The translations under genes were made by a program, and so were the position numbers. This document shows positions 18,707 to 27,737 of a DNA stretch of 64,000 nt, in pieces. Below the pieces are notes generated by a model. That model worked only from the letters and a program-made list of their open reading frames with translations. It did no database searches and was not told where the DNA came from. Source of the stretch: UBA9865 sp035647835 (GTDB taxonomy: Bacteria; Bacillota; Dethiobacteria; Dethiobacterales; Dethiobacteraceae); the NCBI GenBank assembly GCA_035647835.1, contig DASRMS010000204.1, positions 11,923 through 75,922 of the forward strand. The letters run 5' to 3'. Within the stretch, counting starts at the first letter, position 1, and the number at the start of each line of letters is the position of its first letter.

Positions 18707-20494
18707 GTGCAAAAGCTGCCAACTGAGTTTATTGACGAACTGCGGACTCATTATGATATCGTGGAGCTAATTGCTCAATATGTGCAGCTGAAAAGATCTG
18801 GCCGTAATTACTTTGGGCTTTGTCCTTTTCATGCTGAAAAAACACCATCTTTTAGTGTTTCACAAGATAAACAGATTTTCCATTGTTTCGGTTGTGGTGA
18901 GGGAGGAAACATTTATTCCTTTTTAATGAAAATAGAAGGTCTGACCTTTCCAGAAGCGGTACGCCAACTAGCGGAACGTGCAGGGATCCCCTTGCCGCAG
19001 ATCGCTAGCTCACCCGTCTTGCAAAAAGCAGAATTAGCTAAAAACCGTCTTCGCCAAATTATGCAGCTGGCTAACCGCTATTTTCAGTACAAACTACAGC
19101 AGCCTGGAGGAGAAGCGGCGCGTCAATATCTGCAAACGCGTGGAGTTACTGAAGCTGCAAGAGAAAACTTTGCTTTAGGCTGGACACCAGATGCCTGGCG
19201 GGAACTAAAAACATTCTTATTACGTAAAGGATATCAGGAAAAAGAGTTATTAACAAGTGGTTTGATTATTGCCAATAAAAATACTGCCTATGACCGCTTT
19301 CGCGGTCGCATCATCTATCCCATCGCTAATCCGCAAGGTGAGGTGATTGCCTTTGGTGGTCGAGCGCTAGGTGATGAGCAGCCTAAATATTTGAATTCTC
19401 CAGAAACCCCGATATTTGATAAAAGTAAAACATTGTATGCCTTGCATCTTGCTCGCGATGCCATACGCCGCAATGAGCAAGCTATAATTTTCGAAGGTTA
19501 TATGGATGTCATTGCGGCACACCAAGCTGGCATCAGGCAAGCAGTAGCTTCGCTTGGTACCTCTTTAACAGAGTCACAAGCAAGACTGTTACGCAACCAG
19601 GCAAAAGAAGTAGTGATTGTTTATGACGCAGACGCTGCTGGACAAGCCGCTACTTGGCGTGGGTTGCAAATTTTACGAGAAGCTGGTTGTTTGGTGAAAG
19701 TGGGCATTCTGCCACAAGGATTGGATCCTGATGATTATCTGAGACGTTTTAGTGGTGAAGCATTCCAAAAAGAAGTTATTGAACAAGCTCTGCTGCTCGT
19801 TGATTATCAACTTAACAGTTTGGCTGAACAATATAATATTGAAAAAGACGATGAGAGGATACGTCTCTTTGTTAAAATTATAGACGTTTTAGCCGCTGTT
19901 GACAATGCCATGGAGCGTGAAGATTATGTGCAGAAGGCGGCTAATTTACTCCAGCTTCCTCCCACAGCGATACGTGAAGAATTAGCTAAAAAGAAACAGC
20001 CTGTCACACGGCCGCAGCAACAGCGTAAATCTTGGCCAAAACAGGCAGCCACGGAAAAAGCGCCTTTACAAATCCTCGTATTATGGGCTCGCTTTCCCTT
20101 CCTGATTGCAGAAACTGCTGCTAATTTAGACAGCGAGAGTATTCCGGAAGAACTGCGCGAAGTCTTTACCGCAGCACAAATAACTGCCGCTTTTTCGCCC
20201 GCGCTTTTACTAGATTTATTGCCCTCGCAAAAATACCGGCAACTAATCAGCCGTTTGTTGATAGAAGATGATTATGATGAAAAGACTGCCAGCAAAGCAT
20301 TAGCGGATTGTGTGAAATATTTGAAATGTGTCCATATCGCGCAACAGCGCAAGGAGGTTGAAGCGCAAATGGCGAAATTGGATGCTGTCGCCGCGAAAGG
20401 GGAAATTACCGAGTTGTCAAGAAAATGGCTGGAATTGCGTAAAATGGAAGAAAGCATAAATCAAGCCAAGGAAGGAGGGACAGGTGTTGGATAA
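18707..20494 (+). CDS. dnaG: DNA primase DnaG
   Basis: DnaG makes RNA primers at the replication fork. The N-terminal CHC2 zinc ribbon is intact ([13 protein letters not shown]...[10 protein letters not shown]), followed by the DnaG catalytic core and TOPRIM domain ([24 protein letters not shown]) and a C-terminal DnaB-binding region. GTG 18707 follows AGGTGA by 5 bases; GTG 18698 is an alternative with a weak ribosome site. Its 3' end overlaps rpoD by 11 bases, the conserved macromolecular-synthesis operon. Confidence 0.96.
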   Translation: MQKLPTEFIDELRTHYDIVELIAQYVQLKRSGRNYFGLCPFHAEKTPSFSVSQDKQIFHCFGCGEGGNIYSFLMKIEGLTFPEAVRQLAERAGIPLPQIASSPVLQKAELAKNRLRQIMQLANRYFQYKLQQPGGEAARQYLQTRGVTEAARENFALGWTPDAWRELKTFLLRKGYQEKELLTSGLIIANKNTAYDRFRGRIIYPIANPQGEVIAFGGRALGDEQPKYLNSPETPIFDKSKTLYALHLARDAIRRNEQAIIFEGYMDVIAAHQAGIRQAVASLGTSLTESQARLLRNQAKEVVIVYDADAAGQAATWRGLQILREAGCLVKVGILPQGLDPDDYLRRFSGEAFQKEVIEQALLLVDYQLNSLAEQYNIEKDDERIRLFVKIIDVLAAVDNAMEREDYVQKAANLLQLPPTAIREELAKKKQPVTRPQQQRKSWPKQAATEKAPLQILVLWARFPFLIAETAANLDSESIPEELREVFTAAQITAAFSPALLLDLLPSQKYRQLISRLLIEDDYDEKTASKALADCVKYLKCVHIAQQRKEVEAQMAKLDAVAAKGEITELSRKWLELRKMEESINQAKEGGTGVG

Positions 20495-21620
20495 AAAAGT
20501 TACACAAAAGACGGAAAATGATAAAAATCAACAGTTAAAGAAAATCCGCGAGCAACTAATTATAAAAGGCAAAAAAAGTGGACTTCTTACCTATAAAGAA
20601 ATTATTGAAGCGCTGCAGGAATTGGATTTATCGCCTGAAGATATTGATGATTTCTATGACCACCTCTCCCATCTTGGTGTAGATGTAGTCGATGATACAA
20701 GTGAAGAAGAAGGCGTAGAGCCTCCCGAAGACGACGACAAAAATGAAGACAGCTCCGAAACCGTTACGAAAATTACAGCAGCTGAGGGAATTAGCGTTAA
20801 TGATCCTGTACGCATGTATTTAAAAGAGATTGGTAAAATCCCACTTTTAACTGCTGAACAAGAGATAGAACTGGCCTTGCGTATGGAGCAAGGGGAAGAG
20901 GAAGCAAAACGTGCTTTAGCTGAGGCTAATCTGCGTTTAGTGGTTAGTATTGCCAAGAAGTATGTTGGCCGGGGGATGCTCTTTTTAGATTTAATCCAGG
21001 AAGGTAATTTAGGACTAATTAAAGCAGTAGAAAAATTCGACTACCGTAAAGGTTTTAAGTTTAGCACCTATGCTACTTGGTGGATTCGGCAAGCTATTAC
21101 CCGTGCAATTGCCGATCAAGCTCGTACAATTCGTATTCCTGTGCATATGGTAGAAACAATTAATAAATTAATTCGTATTTCCCGTCAGCTTGTACAAGAG
21201 TTGGGTCGTGAACCTAACCCTGATGAAATTGCTGAGGTTATGAATATTACCGAAGACCGAGTGCGTGAAATCCTGAAAATCGCCCAAGAACCTGTTTCTT
21301 TAGAAACACCAATTGGTGAAGAAGATGATTCTCATTTGGGAGATTTCATTGAGGATCAGGATGTCCAGGCACCAGCTGAAGCCGCAGCATTTGAATTGTT
21401 AAAAGAACAGCTTGATGATGTGCTGGAAACTCTGACGCCACGCGAAAAAAGGGTGCTAACGCTGCGTTTTGGTCTCGAGGATGGTCGTTCCCGTACCCTG
21501 GAAGAAGTAGGGCAAGTTTTTGGGGTTACCAGAGAACGTATCCGTCAGATCGAAGCCAAAGCCCTACGCAAACTTCGTCACCCTATGCGCAGTAAACGAC
21601 TTAAAGATTATCTCGAATAG
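20484..21620 (+). CDS. rpoD: RNA polymerase primary sigma factor (sigma-A)
   Basis: The housekeeping sigma factor. Region 1.1 is at the N-terminus, then an acidic linker, region 1.2 ([21 protein letters not shown]), region 2 ([21 protein letters not shown]...[17 protein letters not shown]), region 3 and region 4 ([31 protein letters not shown]). The 378-residue length is typical of Firmicutes. A strong GGAGG sits six bases before the GTG start, inside the end of dnaG. Confidence 0.97.
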   Translation: MLDKKVTQKTENDKNQQLKKIREQLIIKGKKSGLLTYKEIIEALQELDLSPEDIDDFYDHLSHLGVDVVDDTSEEEGVEPPEDDDKNEDSSETVTKITAAEGISVNDPVRMYLKEIGKIPLLTAEQEIELALRMEQGEEEAKRALAEANLRLVVSIAKKYVGRGMLFLDLIQEGNLGLIKAVEKFDYRKGFKFSTYATWWIRQAITRAIADQARTIRIPVHMVETINKLIRISRQLVQELGREPNPDEIAEVMNITEDRVREILKIAQEPVSLETPIGEEDDSHLGDFIEDQDVQAPAEAAAFELLKEQLDDVLETLTPREKRVLTLRFGLEDGRSRTLEEVGQVFGVTRERIRQIEAKALRKLRHPMRSKRLKDYLE

Positions 21621-21648
21621 ATCCCAGAAAACACCTGAACTTAAAGGG

Positions 21649-21678
21649 TTGACTTGTACGGTATTTATACGCTATAAT
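21649..21678 (+). promoter_or_regulatory. Promoter of the tRNA cluster
   Basis: TTGACT (21649-21654), an 18-bp spacer and a consensus TATAAT (21673-21678), about 27 bases before the first tRNA. Confidence 0.8.
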
Positions 21679-21704
21679 AATCAATGCACCACATGAGATA
21701 ACTT

Positions 21705-21779
21705 TCCTCGATAGCTCAACGGTAGAGCGACCGGCTGTTAACCGGTAGGTTGTAGGTTCGAATCCTACTCGGGGAGCCA
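21705..21779 (+). tRNA. tRNA-Asn (GTT)
   Basis: A full cloverleaf: acceptor TCCTCGA/TCGGGGA, D arm TAGCTCAACGGTAGAGC, anticodon loop CTGTTAA between ACCGG and CCGGT, T loop GTTCGAATC, encoded CCA. Confidence 0.97.
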
Positions 21780-21780
21780 A

Positions 21781-21856
21781 GGGCCCATAGCTCAACGGTT
21801 AGAGCTCCCGGCTCATAACCGGTCGGTTCTAGGTTCGAATCCTAGTGGGCCCACCA
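21781..21856 (+). tRNA. tRNA-Met (CAT), possibly tRNA-Ile2
   Basis: The acceptor GGGCCCA/TGGGCCC is perfect, the anticodon loop is CTCATAA and CCA is encoded. CAT can be elongator Met or, after lysidine modification, Ile2. The order Asn-Met-Glu-Val is common in Clostridia, so Met is preferred. It lacks the initiator C1-A72 mismatch. Confidence 0.9.
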
Positions 21857-21867
21857 ATTACAAATTT

Positions 21868-21942
21868 GGCCCCTTGGTCAAGCGGTTAAGACACCGCCCT
21901 TTCACGGCGGTAACGCGGGTTCGAGTCCCGCAGGGGTCACCA
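21868..21942 (+). tRNA. tRNA-Glu (TTC)
   Basis: Acceptor GGCCCCT/AGGGGTC with one wobble, anticodon loop CTTTCAC between CCGCC and GGCGG, T arm GCGGGTTCGAGTCCCGC, encoded CCA. Confidence 0.96.
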
Positions 21943-21947
21943 TATAA

Positions 21948-22023
<76 letters not shown>

Positions 22024-22033
22024 TTGTAAATTT

Positions 22034-22059
22034 AAGCAGCCATGATGGCTGCTTTTTTA
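22034..22059 (+). terminator. Terminator of the tRNA cluster
   Basis: AAGCAGCC/GGCTGCTT hairpin with an ATGAT loop and a T run, 10 bases after the last CCA. Confidence 0.9.
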
Positions 22060-22080
22060 GTGTCTCATTAAACAGGCTAC

Positions 22081-22166
22081 GGTCCTTATACAATCTTAAT
22101 ATTTTAACGGCAAATCTTTGTAGTTTACTTATATTTGAGGTGATGGTCTTTACACAATCTTAATAT
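22081..22166 (+). promoter_or_regulatory. Direct-repeat boxes upstream of the potassium/KdpDE-like operon
   Basis: The copies at 22081-22102 and 22145-22166 share GGTCYTTAYACAATCTTAAT-type sequence (about 20 of 22 bases identical; start-to-start distance 64 bp). Within each, TTAYAC and TTAATA form a tandem half-site pair, the form bound by OmpR/PhoB/KdpE-class regulators. The operon's own KdpE-like regulator is the obvious candidate reader. Confidence 0.55.
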
Positions 22167-22212
22167 GGAAAGGGGTAGAATGGGGGCAGATAGGAAGTGA
22201 GAAGGTGAAAAC

Positions 22213-22674
22213 ATGTGGCTTCTGCTAATTATGCTTTTTCTATCCCCTTTTATTGTCATTGGTTATCTTGTCGCTAGGTTAGATCGATTTTTGGCTGGCG
22301 GTGGCATCGTTAAGGACGAGGTGGAGGTTCATCCAGCGGCGATTGTTTTCGGCCAGAGCAGCTTAGCCCAAGAGGTTACAAAAATATTGCATAAAAACAA
22401 AGTAAGAGTTTTCACCATACAGGAACCATTCATCTTAGCACACAAAGATAATGTTCAATTCTTATTTGCCTTATCAGAGAATGACGCCGATAATCTTGTT
22501 TTATGCAAAATTGGCAAAAGGATCTATGGGATCGAGAAAGCGATTTGCTTGTGTAACGAGCAGATTAACAAAAGATTGTTTGGCAGCGAAAAGATTAGTT
22601 TTTTATCTGGTGAAGAAGCAACAGCCTGCTTGTTTTATCAAACTGTCTTACACAAGGCGGAGGTGAAGCCGTGA
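22213..22674 (+). CDS. Small membrane-anchored protein with a Rossmann-like cytoplasmic domain, potassium operon
   Basis: Not a recognised family. Residues 1-24 form one membrane segment (WLLLIMLFLSPFIVIGYLVARL). The remaining ~125 residues alternate beta/alpha (AAIVFGQSSLAQEVTKILHKNKVRVFTI...FLFALSENDADNLVLCKIGKRIYG), resembling a TrkA-N fold, but the glycine-rich GxGxxG nucleotide loop is replaced by FGQSSL. Its stop overlaps the start of ktrB (GTGA), so co-translation is likely. I infer an accessory or regulatory subunit for the potassium channel. Confidence 0.65.
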   Translation: MWLLLIMLFLSPFIVIGYLVARLDRFLAGGGIVKDEVEVHPAAIVFGQSSLAQEVTKILHKNKVRVFTIQEPFILAHKDNVQFLFALSENDADNLVLCKIGKRIYGIEKAICLCNEQINKRLFGSEKISFLSGEEATACLFYQTVLHKAEVKP

Positions 22675-24029
22675 GGGAGCTGCAGCTAAAATTAAAATTG
22701 AAATCGTTCACTTATCCGCAAATGATAGCCCTTGGTTATTTAATCGTGATTACCATAGGCACATTGTTACTGTCTTTACCGCTGGCAAACTACAACCACC
22801 AATCACCTGGAATTTTCAATGCTCTTTTTACAGCGACCTCCGCTACTTGCGTGACCGGATTGATTGTTTTTGACACCTATACTCAATGGTCCCTTTTTGG
22901 GCAGTTAGTAATTTTGCTGCTCATCCAAATAGGTGGTTTAGGCTTTATGACCATCATTACAATGTTTTCCTTTCTGCTTAAACGCAAGATTGGGCTTAAA
23001 GAGCGAGGGTTATTGCGTGAATGTGTTAACACCATCTACATCGGTGGGGTGGTACGTTTAACAAAAAGAATACTGCTGGGGACTTTATTGTTTGAAGGAC
23101 TCGGAGCCGTTATTTTAGCCATTAGATTTATACCAAAGATGGGAATAGCAGCAGGAATTTATAATGGCATCTTTCATGCAGTTTCAGCTTTCTGCAATGC
23201 CGGCTTTGATTTGATGGGTAGGTATGGACAATACTCGTCACTAACTGCGTATGCCTCTGACGCTGTTGTTTGTTTTACTATTATGCTGCTAATTATTATT
23301 GGTGGTATTGGATTTTTCGTGTGGGATGATTTAGCGAAAAATAAGTTTTACGTCAATCGATATCAACTGCACACGAAAATCGTACTGGCAGCCACTATCA
23401 GTCTGATCATGGCGGGCTCACTTTCCTTTTTCCTCCTAGAAAGAAATAATCTATTTGCTCACCTGGGAGTAGGGGAACAAATCATTGCTTCATTCTTTGC
23501 GGCTGTTACCCCACGAACAGCGGGTTTTAATACTGTTGAGGTGGCAGCGTTAGCACCTGCTAGCAAACTATTAACTATGGTCTTAATGTTTATCGGTGGC
23601 AGCCCCGGATCCACGGCTGGTGGGATTAAAACAACAACATTTGCGGTAATCTTGATTTCTTTGTGGTCAAGTTTGAAAAATGCTAGGAGTGAAAACATTT
23701 TTGGGCGACGGTTAGAAGAAAATGCGTTGAGACGAGCTTCGGCCGTCGTGAGCTTCAATCTGTTACTAGTCTTTAGTGCGGTGCTGTTAATTAGTGCCAC
23801 AAATGTGTCTGTACCGCTCAGCAATGTGTTGTTTGAGGTCCTTTCTGCCCTTGGTACAGTTGGTCTATCCGTCGGGGCGACAAGTATTTTTAATCCTGGG
23901 GCCCGTTTAGTATTAGTTTTATTAATGTACTGCGGCCGTGTTGGTAGTATCTCTTTTGCTTTGCTATTTACAGAGCATCTCAAACCGTCATCTGTGCAAA
24001 AGCCGACGGCAAAAATAAGTATAGGTTAG
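22671..24029 (+). CDS. ktrB: Ktr/Trk potassium uptake channel subunit
   Basis: The membrane pore of a Ktr/Trk K+ system. Four M1-P-M2 units are visible through their filter loops: TATSATCVTGLIV, HAVSAFCNAGFDL, TPRTAGFNT and LSALGTVGLSVG, each with the key Gly. A GSPGSTAGGIKTTT segment marks the intramembrane gating loop of the third unit. 452 residues is in the KtrB range. A GTG start overlaps the upstream gene by 4 bases. It works with the KtrA-type ring encoded next. Confidence 0.92.
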   Translation: MRELQLKLKLKSFTYPQMIALGYLIVITIGTLLLSLPLANYNHQSPGIFNALFTATSATCVTGLIVFDTYTQWSLFGQLVILLLIQIGGLGFMTIITMFSFLLKRKIGLKERGLLRECVNTIYIGGVVRLTKRILLGTLLFEGLGAVILAIRFIPKMGIAAGIYNGIFHAVSAFCNAGFDLMGRYGQYSSLTAYASDAVVCFTIMLLIIIGGIGFFVWDDLAKNKFYVNRYQLHTKIVLAATISLIMAGSLSFFLLERNNLFAHLGVGEQIIASFFAAVTPRTAGFNTVEVAALAPASKLLTMVLMFIGGSPGSTAGGIKTTTFAVILISLWSSLKNARSENIFGRRLEENALRRASAVVSFNLLLVFSAVLLISATNVSVPLSNVLFEVLSALGTVGLSVGATSIFNPGARLVLVLLMYCGRVGSISFALLFTEHLKPSSVQKPTAKISIG

Positions 24030-24038
24030 GTGTGGCAT

Positions 24039-24692
24039 ATGAAATCAATGCTAGTGATTGGGATTGGCCGTTTTGGAAAACATTTAAGTCGCAAACTAAT
24101 TGAACTTAGCAATGAGGTTATGATTGTCGATAAGGAAGAGGAAAAACTTACGGAACTGTTGCCGCTGGTTACAAGTGCCCAGATAGGTGATTGCACAAAT
24201 GAGGAGGTTCTGCGCTCACTGGGCATTAGTAACTTTGATGTGTGCTTTGTTTGTGTCGGTAGTAACTTTCAAAATAGTTTAGAGATTACCAGCCTCTTGA
24301 AGGATCTAGGGGCTAGGCATGTAATTAGCAAGGCTAGCAGGGATATTCATGTTAAATTTCTCTTGCGCAATGGTGCAGATGAGGTTGCAGACCCGGAACG
24401 GGATATTGCGGAAAAGCTAGCAGTACGCTATAGTGCAAATAATGTCTTTGATTATATTCAGCTGACAAAAGATGTTTGTATTATTGAGATTCCACCCTTG
24501 GATAAGTGGGTCGGCCGGAGTATCAAAGAGGTTAATTTTAGAGTTCGTTATCAGGTTAATATTTTAGCAACTAAAGTTGGTGAAATGGTTTTGCCCTTGC
24601 CCTCAGCAGACCATATCTTCAAGGCTGATGAGCATCTGATGGTGCTGGGCCACCGCAGTGATGTGGAAAAAATATTAAAATTACTAAATTGA
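24039..24692 (+). CDS. ktrA: Ktr/Trk potassium uptake regulatory subunit (RCK: TrkA-N + TrkA-C)
   Basis: A 217-residue RCK protein. The TrkA-N Rossmann domain starts MLVIGIGRFGKHLSRKL with an intact GxGxxG and an acidic beta-2 end (VDKEEE). TrkA-C occupies about residues 135-217 (VCIIEIPPLDKWVGRSIKEVNFR). It forms the cytoplasmic nucleotide-binding ring that gates KtrB. ATG 24039 is chosen because AGGTG lies 6 bases upstream; GTG 24030 is in the ribosome site. It lies 9 bases downstream of ktrB. Confidence 0.92.
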   Translation: MKSMLVIGIGRFGKHLSRKLIELSNEVMIVDKEEEKLTELLPLVTSAQIGDCTNEEVLRSLGISNFDVCFVCVGSNFQNSLEITSLLKDLGARHVISKASRDIHVKFLLRNGADEVADPERDIAEKLAVRYSANNVFDYIQLTKDVCIIEIPPLDKWVGRSIKEVNFRVRYQVNILATKVGEMVLPLPSADHIFKADEHLMVLGHRSDVEKILKLLN

Positions 24693-24719
24693 GTGGTACA
24701 ATAGCTGTGAGGTGGCACG

Positions 24720-26111
24720 ATGAGAGTAAAATACTATTTACGCTTGTGCGCGATTATTATTGGTACAACGATTGCTTCTCTTGCCTTGAGCCAATTAGGG
24801 GTCAACAAGGAAAATATTCTCATGGTCTTTATCGTGGGCGTATTGCTGGTCACTGCTGTCACTAACGGTTATCACTATGGTATCGTGGCCTCCTGTGTCA
24901 GTGTGATGATCTTTAATTACTTTTTCACGCAACCCGTGCACACTTTCGCCATTTCTAATACTAATGATCTGGCATTGATATTTTTCTTTTTAAGTGCTTC
25001 GGTCATCTCTTCTAGCTTAACCGCCAGGTTTCAACGTCAGTTATTAATTTCACAAAAGAATGAAGAAACTGCCAAGTTATTATACGATGTTGCACAGCGA
25101 CTGCTTAATGTCACAGGTGAAAGCAACATCATTCAGCAGGGAATGCGCTGTATTAAGGAATATACTGGCGATGACAGTAAAGTCGAATTAAATGGGAACA
25201 ACCAAACTTATTACAGTCCCAACTTTGCGCCTGCACAAAATGAAAAAAGTATTGAGCTGCCGATTATGGGGTTAGCAAAAAGGTTGGGCACACTGATGGT
25301 ATATAATGTTAAGCTTACGATTAAACAAGAATGGCTGGTTAAAACAGTATGTGCGCAAATGGGTATCGCCTTAGACCGTGAATTTGTTTATAATGAACGC
25401 GAGACGATTCGTATTGCGATGGAACGTGAACATTTAAAAAGCAATCTACTGCGCAGCATCAGCCATGATTTGCGTACACCGCTGACAGGTATTGCCGGGG
25501 CCAGCAGTTATCTGGTACAGCGTGGCAGCAGTCTGGAGCGAGACGATTATGAGCGTTTAGTTAAGGATATTAATGAGCAGGCAGTATGGATGACAACTTT
25601 GGTAGAAAATATGCTTAATATGACAAGGATTGATAACGGTAAGTTAGAGGTCAAGAAAGAAATTGAAGTGGTAGATGATGTCGTCGGTGAGGCTATTTCC
25701 CATGTCACCGGGCTTGATGAGAGGCCGTTTAAGGTAACTTTACCCCAAGAACTAGTTGCCCTGCCCATGGATGGTAAAATGATCGTGCAGGTATTAATAA
25801 ACCTTTTAAATAATGCCGTCACGCATACACCCAAGGGTACCCCGATCGAGTTGTCAGTAAAACAGGGGGAGAGTTATGTCGAGTTTAGTGTTGCTGACGG
25901 CGGTAAAGGCCTAGCATACTTAAGCGTGGATAAAATATTTAATTCTTTTGTCACTAGCGGTAAAGTAGGTGCCGACGGTAAAAAGGGTATTGGTCTCGGT
26001 CTAGCTATTTGCAAAGCTATCGTCCAGTCGCATGGTGGTAGTATCCAAGCGGGTAAGTCTGAACTGGGAGGAGCGTTGTTTAGTTTTATCCTGCCCACGG
26101 AGGTGGAATAA
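24720..26111 (+). CDS. KdpD-like sensor histidine kinase lacking the N-terminal KdpD/Usp domains
   Basis: The 463-residue protein matches only the C-terminal half of KdpD: a DUF4118 four-helix membrane domain (residues ~8-110, with IMVFIVGVLLVTAVTNGYHYG-like helices and NYFFTQPVHTF), a GAF-like linker, HisKA with ISHDLRTPLTG (His249) and HATPase with NNAVTHTPKG and GIGLGLAICK. The cytoplasmic KdpD and Usp domains of full KdpD (about 400 residues) are absent. Set between ktrA and a KdpE-like regulator, with no kdpFABC present, it probably senses K+ or turgor to control the Ktr genes. Confidence 0.88.
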   Translation: MRVKYYLRLCAIIIGTTIASLALSQLGVNKENILMVFIVGVLLVTAVTNGYHYGIVASCVSVMIFNYFFTQPVHTFAISNTNDLALIFFFLSASVISSSLTARFQRQLLISQKNEETAKLLYDVAQRLLNVTGESNIIQQGMRCIKEYTGDDSKVELNGNNQTYYSPNFAPAQNEKSIELPIMGLAKRLGTLMVYNVKLTIKQEWLVKTVCAQMGIALDREFVYNERETIRIAMEREHLKSNLLRSISHDLRTPLTGIAGASSYLVQRGSSLERDDYERLVKDINEQAVWMTTLVENMLNMTRIDNGKLEVKKEIEVVDDVVGEAISHVTGLDERPFKVTLPQELVALPMDGKMIVQVLINLLNNAVTHTPKGTPIELSVKQGESYVEFSVADGGKGLAYLSVDKIFNSFVTSGKVGADGKKGIGLGLAICKAIVQSHGGSIQAGKSELGGALFSFILPTEVE

Positions 26112-26806
26112 TGACGGAGCATACTACAGTACTCGTAGTTGAGGATGACAAATATATCAAGTCTTTAGTAACAATGTTGTTAAAAGATGAAGGTTATAAA
26201 ACTTTTACGGCAGCCACTGGTAAAGAAGCAATTGCTTTGTTTTATGCCAACAATCCCGACATTACATTGCTTGATTTAGGGTTGCCTGATATTGATGGCA
26301 TGGAAGTGATTAGTCAGATCAGGGAAAAAAGTAATGCACCGATTATTGTTATTTCCGCGCGGGAAGAGGAAATTGATAAAACTAGTGCGCTTTACTGCGG
26401 CGCTGATGACTATATGACTAAACCATTTTATCCCGGTGAACTAGTGGCGCGGATTAGGGTTGCCCAACGGAAAATGAATAATGCGATTAACCCAGATAAT
26501 GTGGAGCAATTTACCTTTGATAATTTAACTGTAGATTACACTAAAGGACTGGTCTTTGTAGATGAACAAGAAGTGCATTTAACGCCCATGGAGTATAAAC
26601 TATTAAGGATATTAATTGCCAATCGCGGTAAGGTTTTAACACATAATTTTATTATTAAGCAAATTTGGGGTTATGGAGAAGCGGGCGACGCCAAAAATTT
26701 ACGTGTTTTTATGGCAAGTCTGCGCCGTAAAATCGAAAAGGATACTGCTAACCCCCGCTTTATTTTAACTCAAGTTGGCATTGGGTACCGTTTTGCCAAC
26801 AAATAA
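26111..26806 (+). CDS. KdpE-like response regulator
   Basis: An OmpR-family regulator of 231 residues: receiver domain (VVEDDKYIKSLV, Asp55 in ITLLDLGLPDIDGME, Lys in YMTKPFYPGEL) and winged helix (LTPMEYKLLRILIANRGKV...LRVFMASLRRKIEKD). Sequence and context match KdpE. Its ATG overlaps the kinase stop (TAATG). The direct-repeat boxes upstream of the operon are a plausible target, which would make the system self-regulating. Confidence 0.9.
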   Translation: MTEHTTVLVVEDDKYIKSLVTMLLKDEGYKTFTAATGKEAIALFYANNPDITLLDLGLPDIDGMEVISQIREKSNAPIIVISAREEEIDKTSALYCGADDYMTKPFYPGELVARIRVAQRKMNNAINPDNVEQFTFDNLTVDYTKGLVFVDEQEVHLTPMEYKLLRILIANRGKVLTHNFIIKQIWGYGEAGDAKNLRVFMASLRRKIEKDTANPRFILTQVGIGYRFANK

Positions 26807-26929
26807 TTCTCACTATCCCAACTCGCTGTTGTGATGCTGCGATATGGTGAGTGCGCCGAATTCACATGTGATGCATAAGCTATTAGCATAGGCAAAAGCT
26901 TATAGTAGAACATGCGAGGGGGTGTAGGT

Positions 26930-27289
26930 ATGAGAACGATACCGGCACTAATAGTCAAATATGTTTTAACTCTGGCTGCGGCTTACCTTGCTAGTTATTT
27001 TGCGGGAGGCGTTTATTGGGGTCTGATTATTGTTCTGGCACTGTTGGCTGCTATAGCAAACTATGTACTTGCTGATTTAATTGTCCTGCCGGTGGCCAGC
27101 AATTTAGTCGCCTCCCTGGTCGATGGAGGGGTAGCAGCGCTGCTGGGCTTCTTTATGCTAGCGAGAGATACTTCACTTAACCTAAACACAGTTTGGTTTG
27201 TTTTTACTTTTGCTTTGATAGTTACAGGATGCGAATATTTCTTCCATATTTATTTGCAAACGCAAGAAAAGAGCACCAACTCAGAGTAG
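26930..27289 (+). CDS. DUF2512 (YndM-like) small membrane protein
   Basis: A 119-residue protein with four predicted membrane helices (e.g. ALIVKYVLTLAAAYLASYF, LIIVLALLAAIANYVLADL). The DLIVLPxxxNxxAxxxDG motif is typical of DUF2512. The function is unknown. ATG 26930 follows GAGGGGGTG by 5 bases; the in-frame ATG at 26912 lacks a ribosome site. A strong terminator follows. Confidence 0.75.
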   Translation: MRTIPALIVKYVLTLAAAYLASYFAGGVYWGLIIVLALLAAIANYVLADLIVLPVASNLVASLVDGGVAALLGFFMLARDTSLNLNTVWFVFTFALIVTGCEYFFHIYLQTQEKSTNSE

Positions 27290-27358
27290 TAAAGCGCCTT
27301 GGCTGGGTAAAAAGTGAACAGTGGCTCAAAAGAATGGGCAAATACTGCACAGTGGTTT

Positions 27359-27389
27359 AAGCAGGGGGGAACGAACCCCCTGCTTTTTT
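27359..27389 (+). terminator. Terminator after the DUF2512 gene
   Basis: AAGCAGGGGG/CCCCCTGCTT stem with an AACGA-type loop and T6. A spurious 67-codon frame reads straight through it. Confidence 0.93.
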
Positions 27390-27572
27390 GGTGGGGCTAA
27401 ACTTACTTTGCGGAGGAAGAGCAGGGCCGCAGTTATTGCTGGCCTAGCGACGGGGTTAAGCGAAATATCCCTTATTTTCAAGGTCTTTGTCACATTAAGC
27501 TGGAGCAGTGTTCTGTCCTTTTAAGGGCGGCAAAGGATACACTTGACCAATTAGGTAAGTTTTATTTTGTTT

Positions 27573-27587
27573 GGCATGAAACTTGCA
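27573..27587 (+). promoter_or_regulatory. Sigma-54 (-24/-12) promoter of the methyltransferase locus
   Basis: TTGGCATGAAACTTGCA has the invariant GG (27573-27574) and GC (27585-27586) separated by exactly 10 bases and matches TGGCAY-N5-TTGCW. It lies 150 bases ahead of the URO-D-type gene, and a sigma-54 activator is encoded in the same locus. Confidence 0.88.
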
Positions 27588-27737
27588 CTATAAGTTAATG
27601 AAAGATAATGAAGTCCACTGCTAGTGTTAAGAAGGGGGGATGCGGCAAAGTTTCGTTTTCAGTGCAAGACAGAGCCCTATCGGTGTCCTAGTAGTGACTG
27701 CAAATGTAACTAAGAAAAAGATAGGTGGTGCATAAGC

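Larger units (their letters stand above)
27290..27737. other. Intergenic region upstream of the methyltransferase gene, holding a terminator and a sigma-54 promoter
   Basis: About 450 bp. It contains the terminator at 27359-27389 and the sigma-54 promoter at 27573-27587. A loose inverted repeat (TGTCCTTT at 27514, AAAGGATACA at 27532) just upstream of that promoter could serve activator binding. No gene is supported. Confidence 0.6.

Noticed and set aside
23459..23983. A 174-codon minus-strand frame inside ktrB
   Set aside because: Shadow of the membrane protein; no start signal or homology.
27321..27524. A 67-codon frame downstream of the DUF2512 gene
   Set aside because: It reads through a strong terminator hairpin and has no ribosome site or recognisable family.
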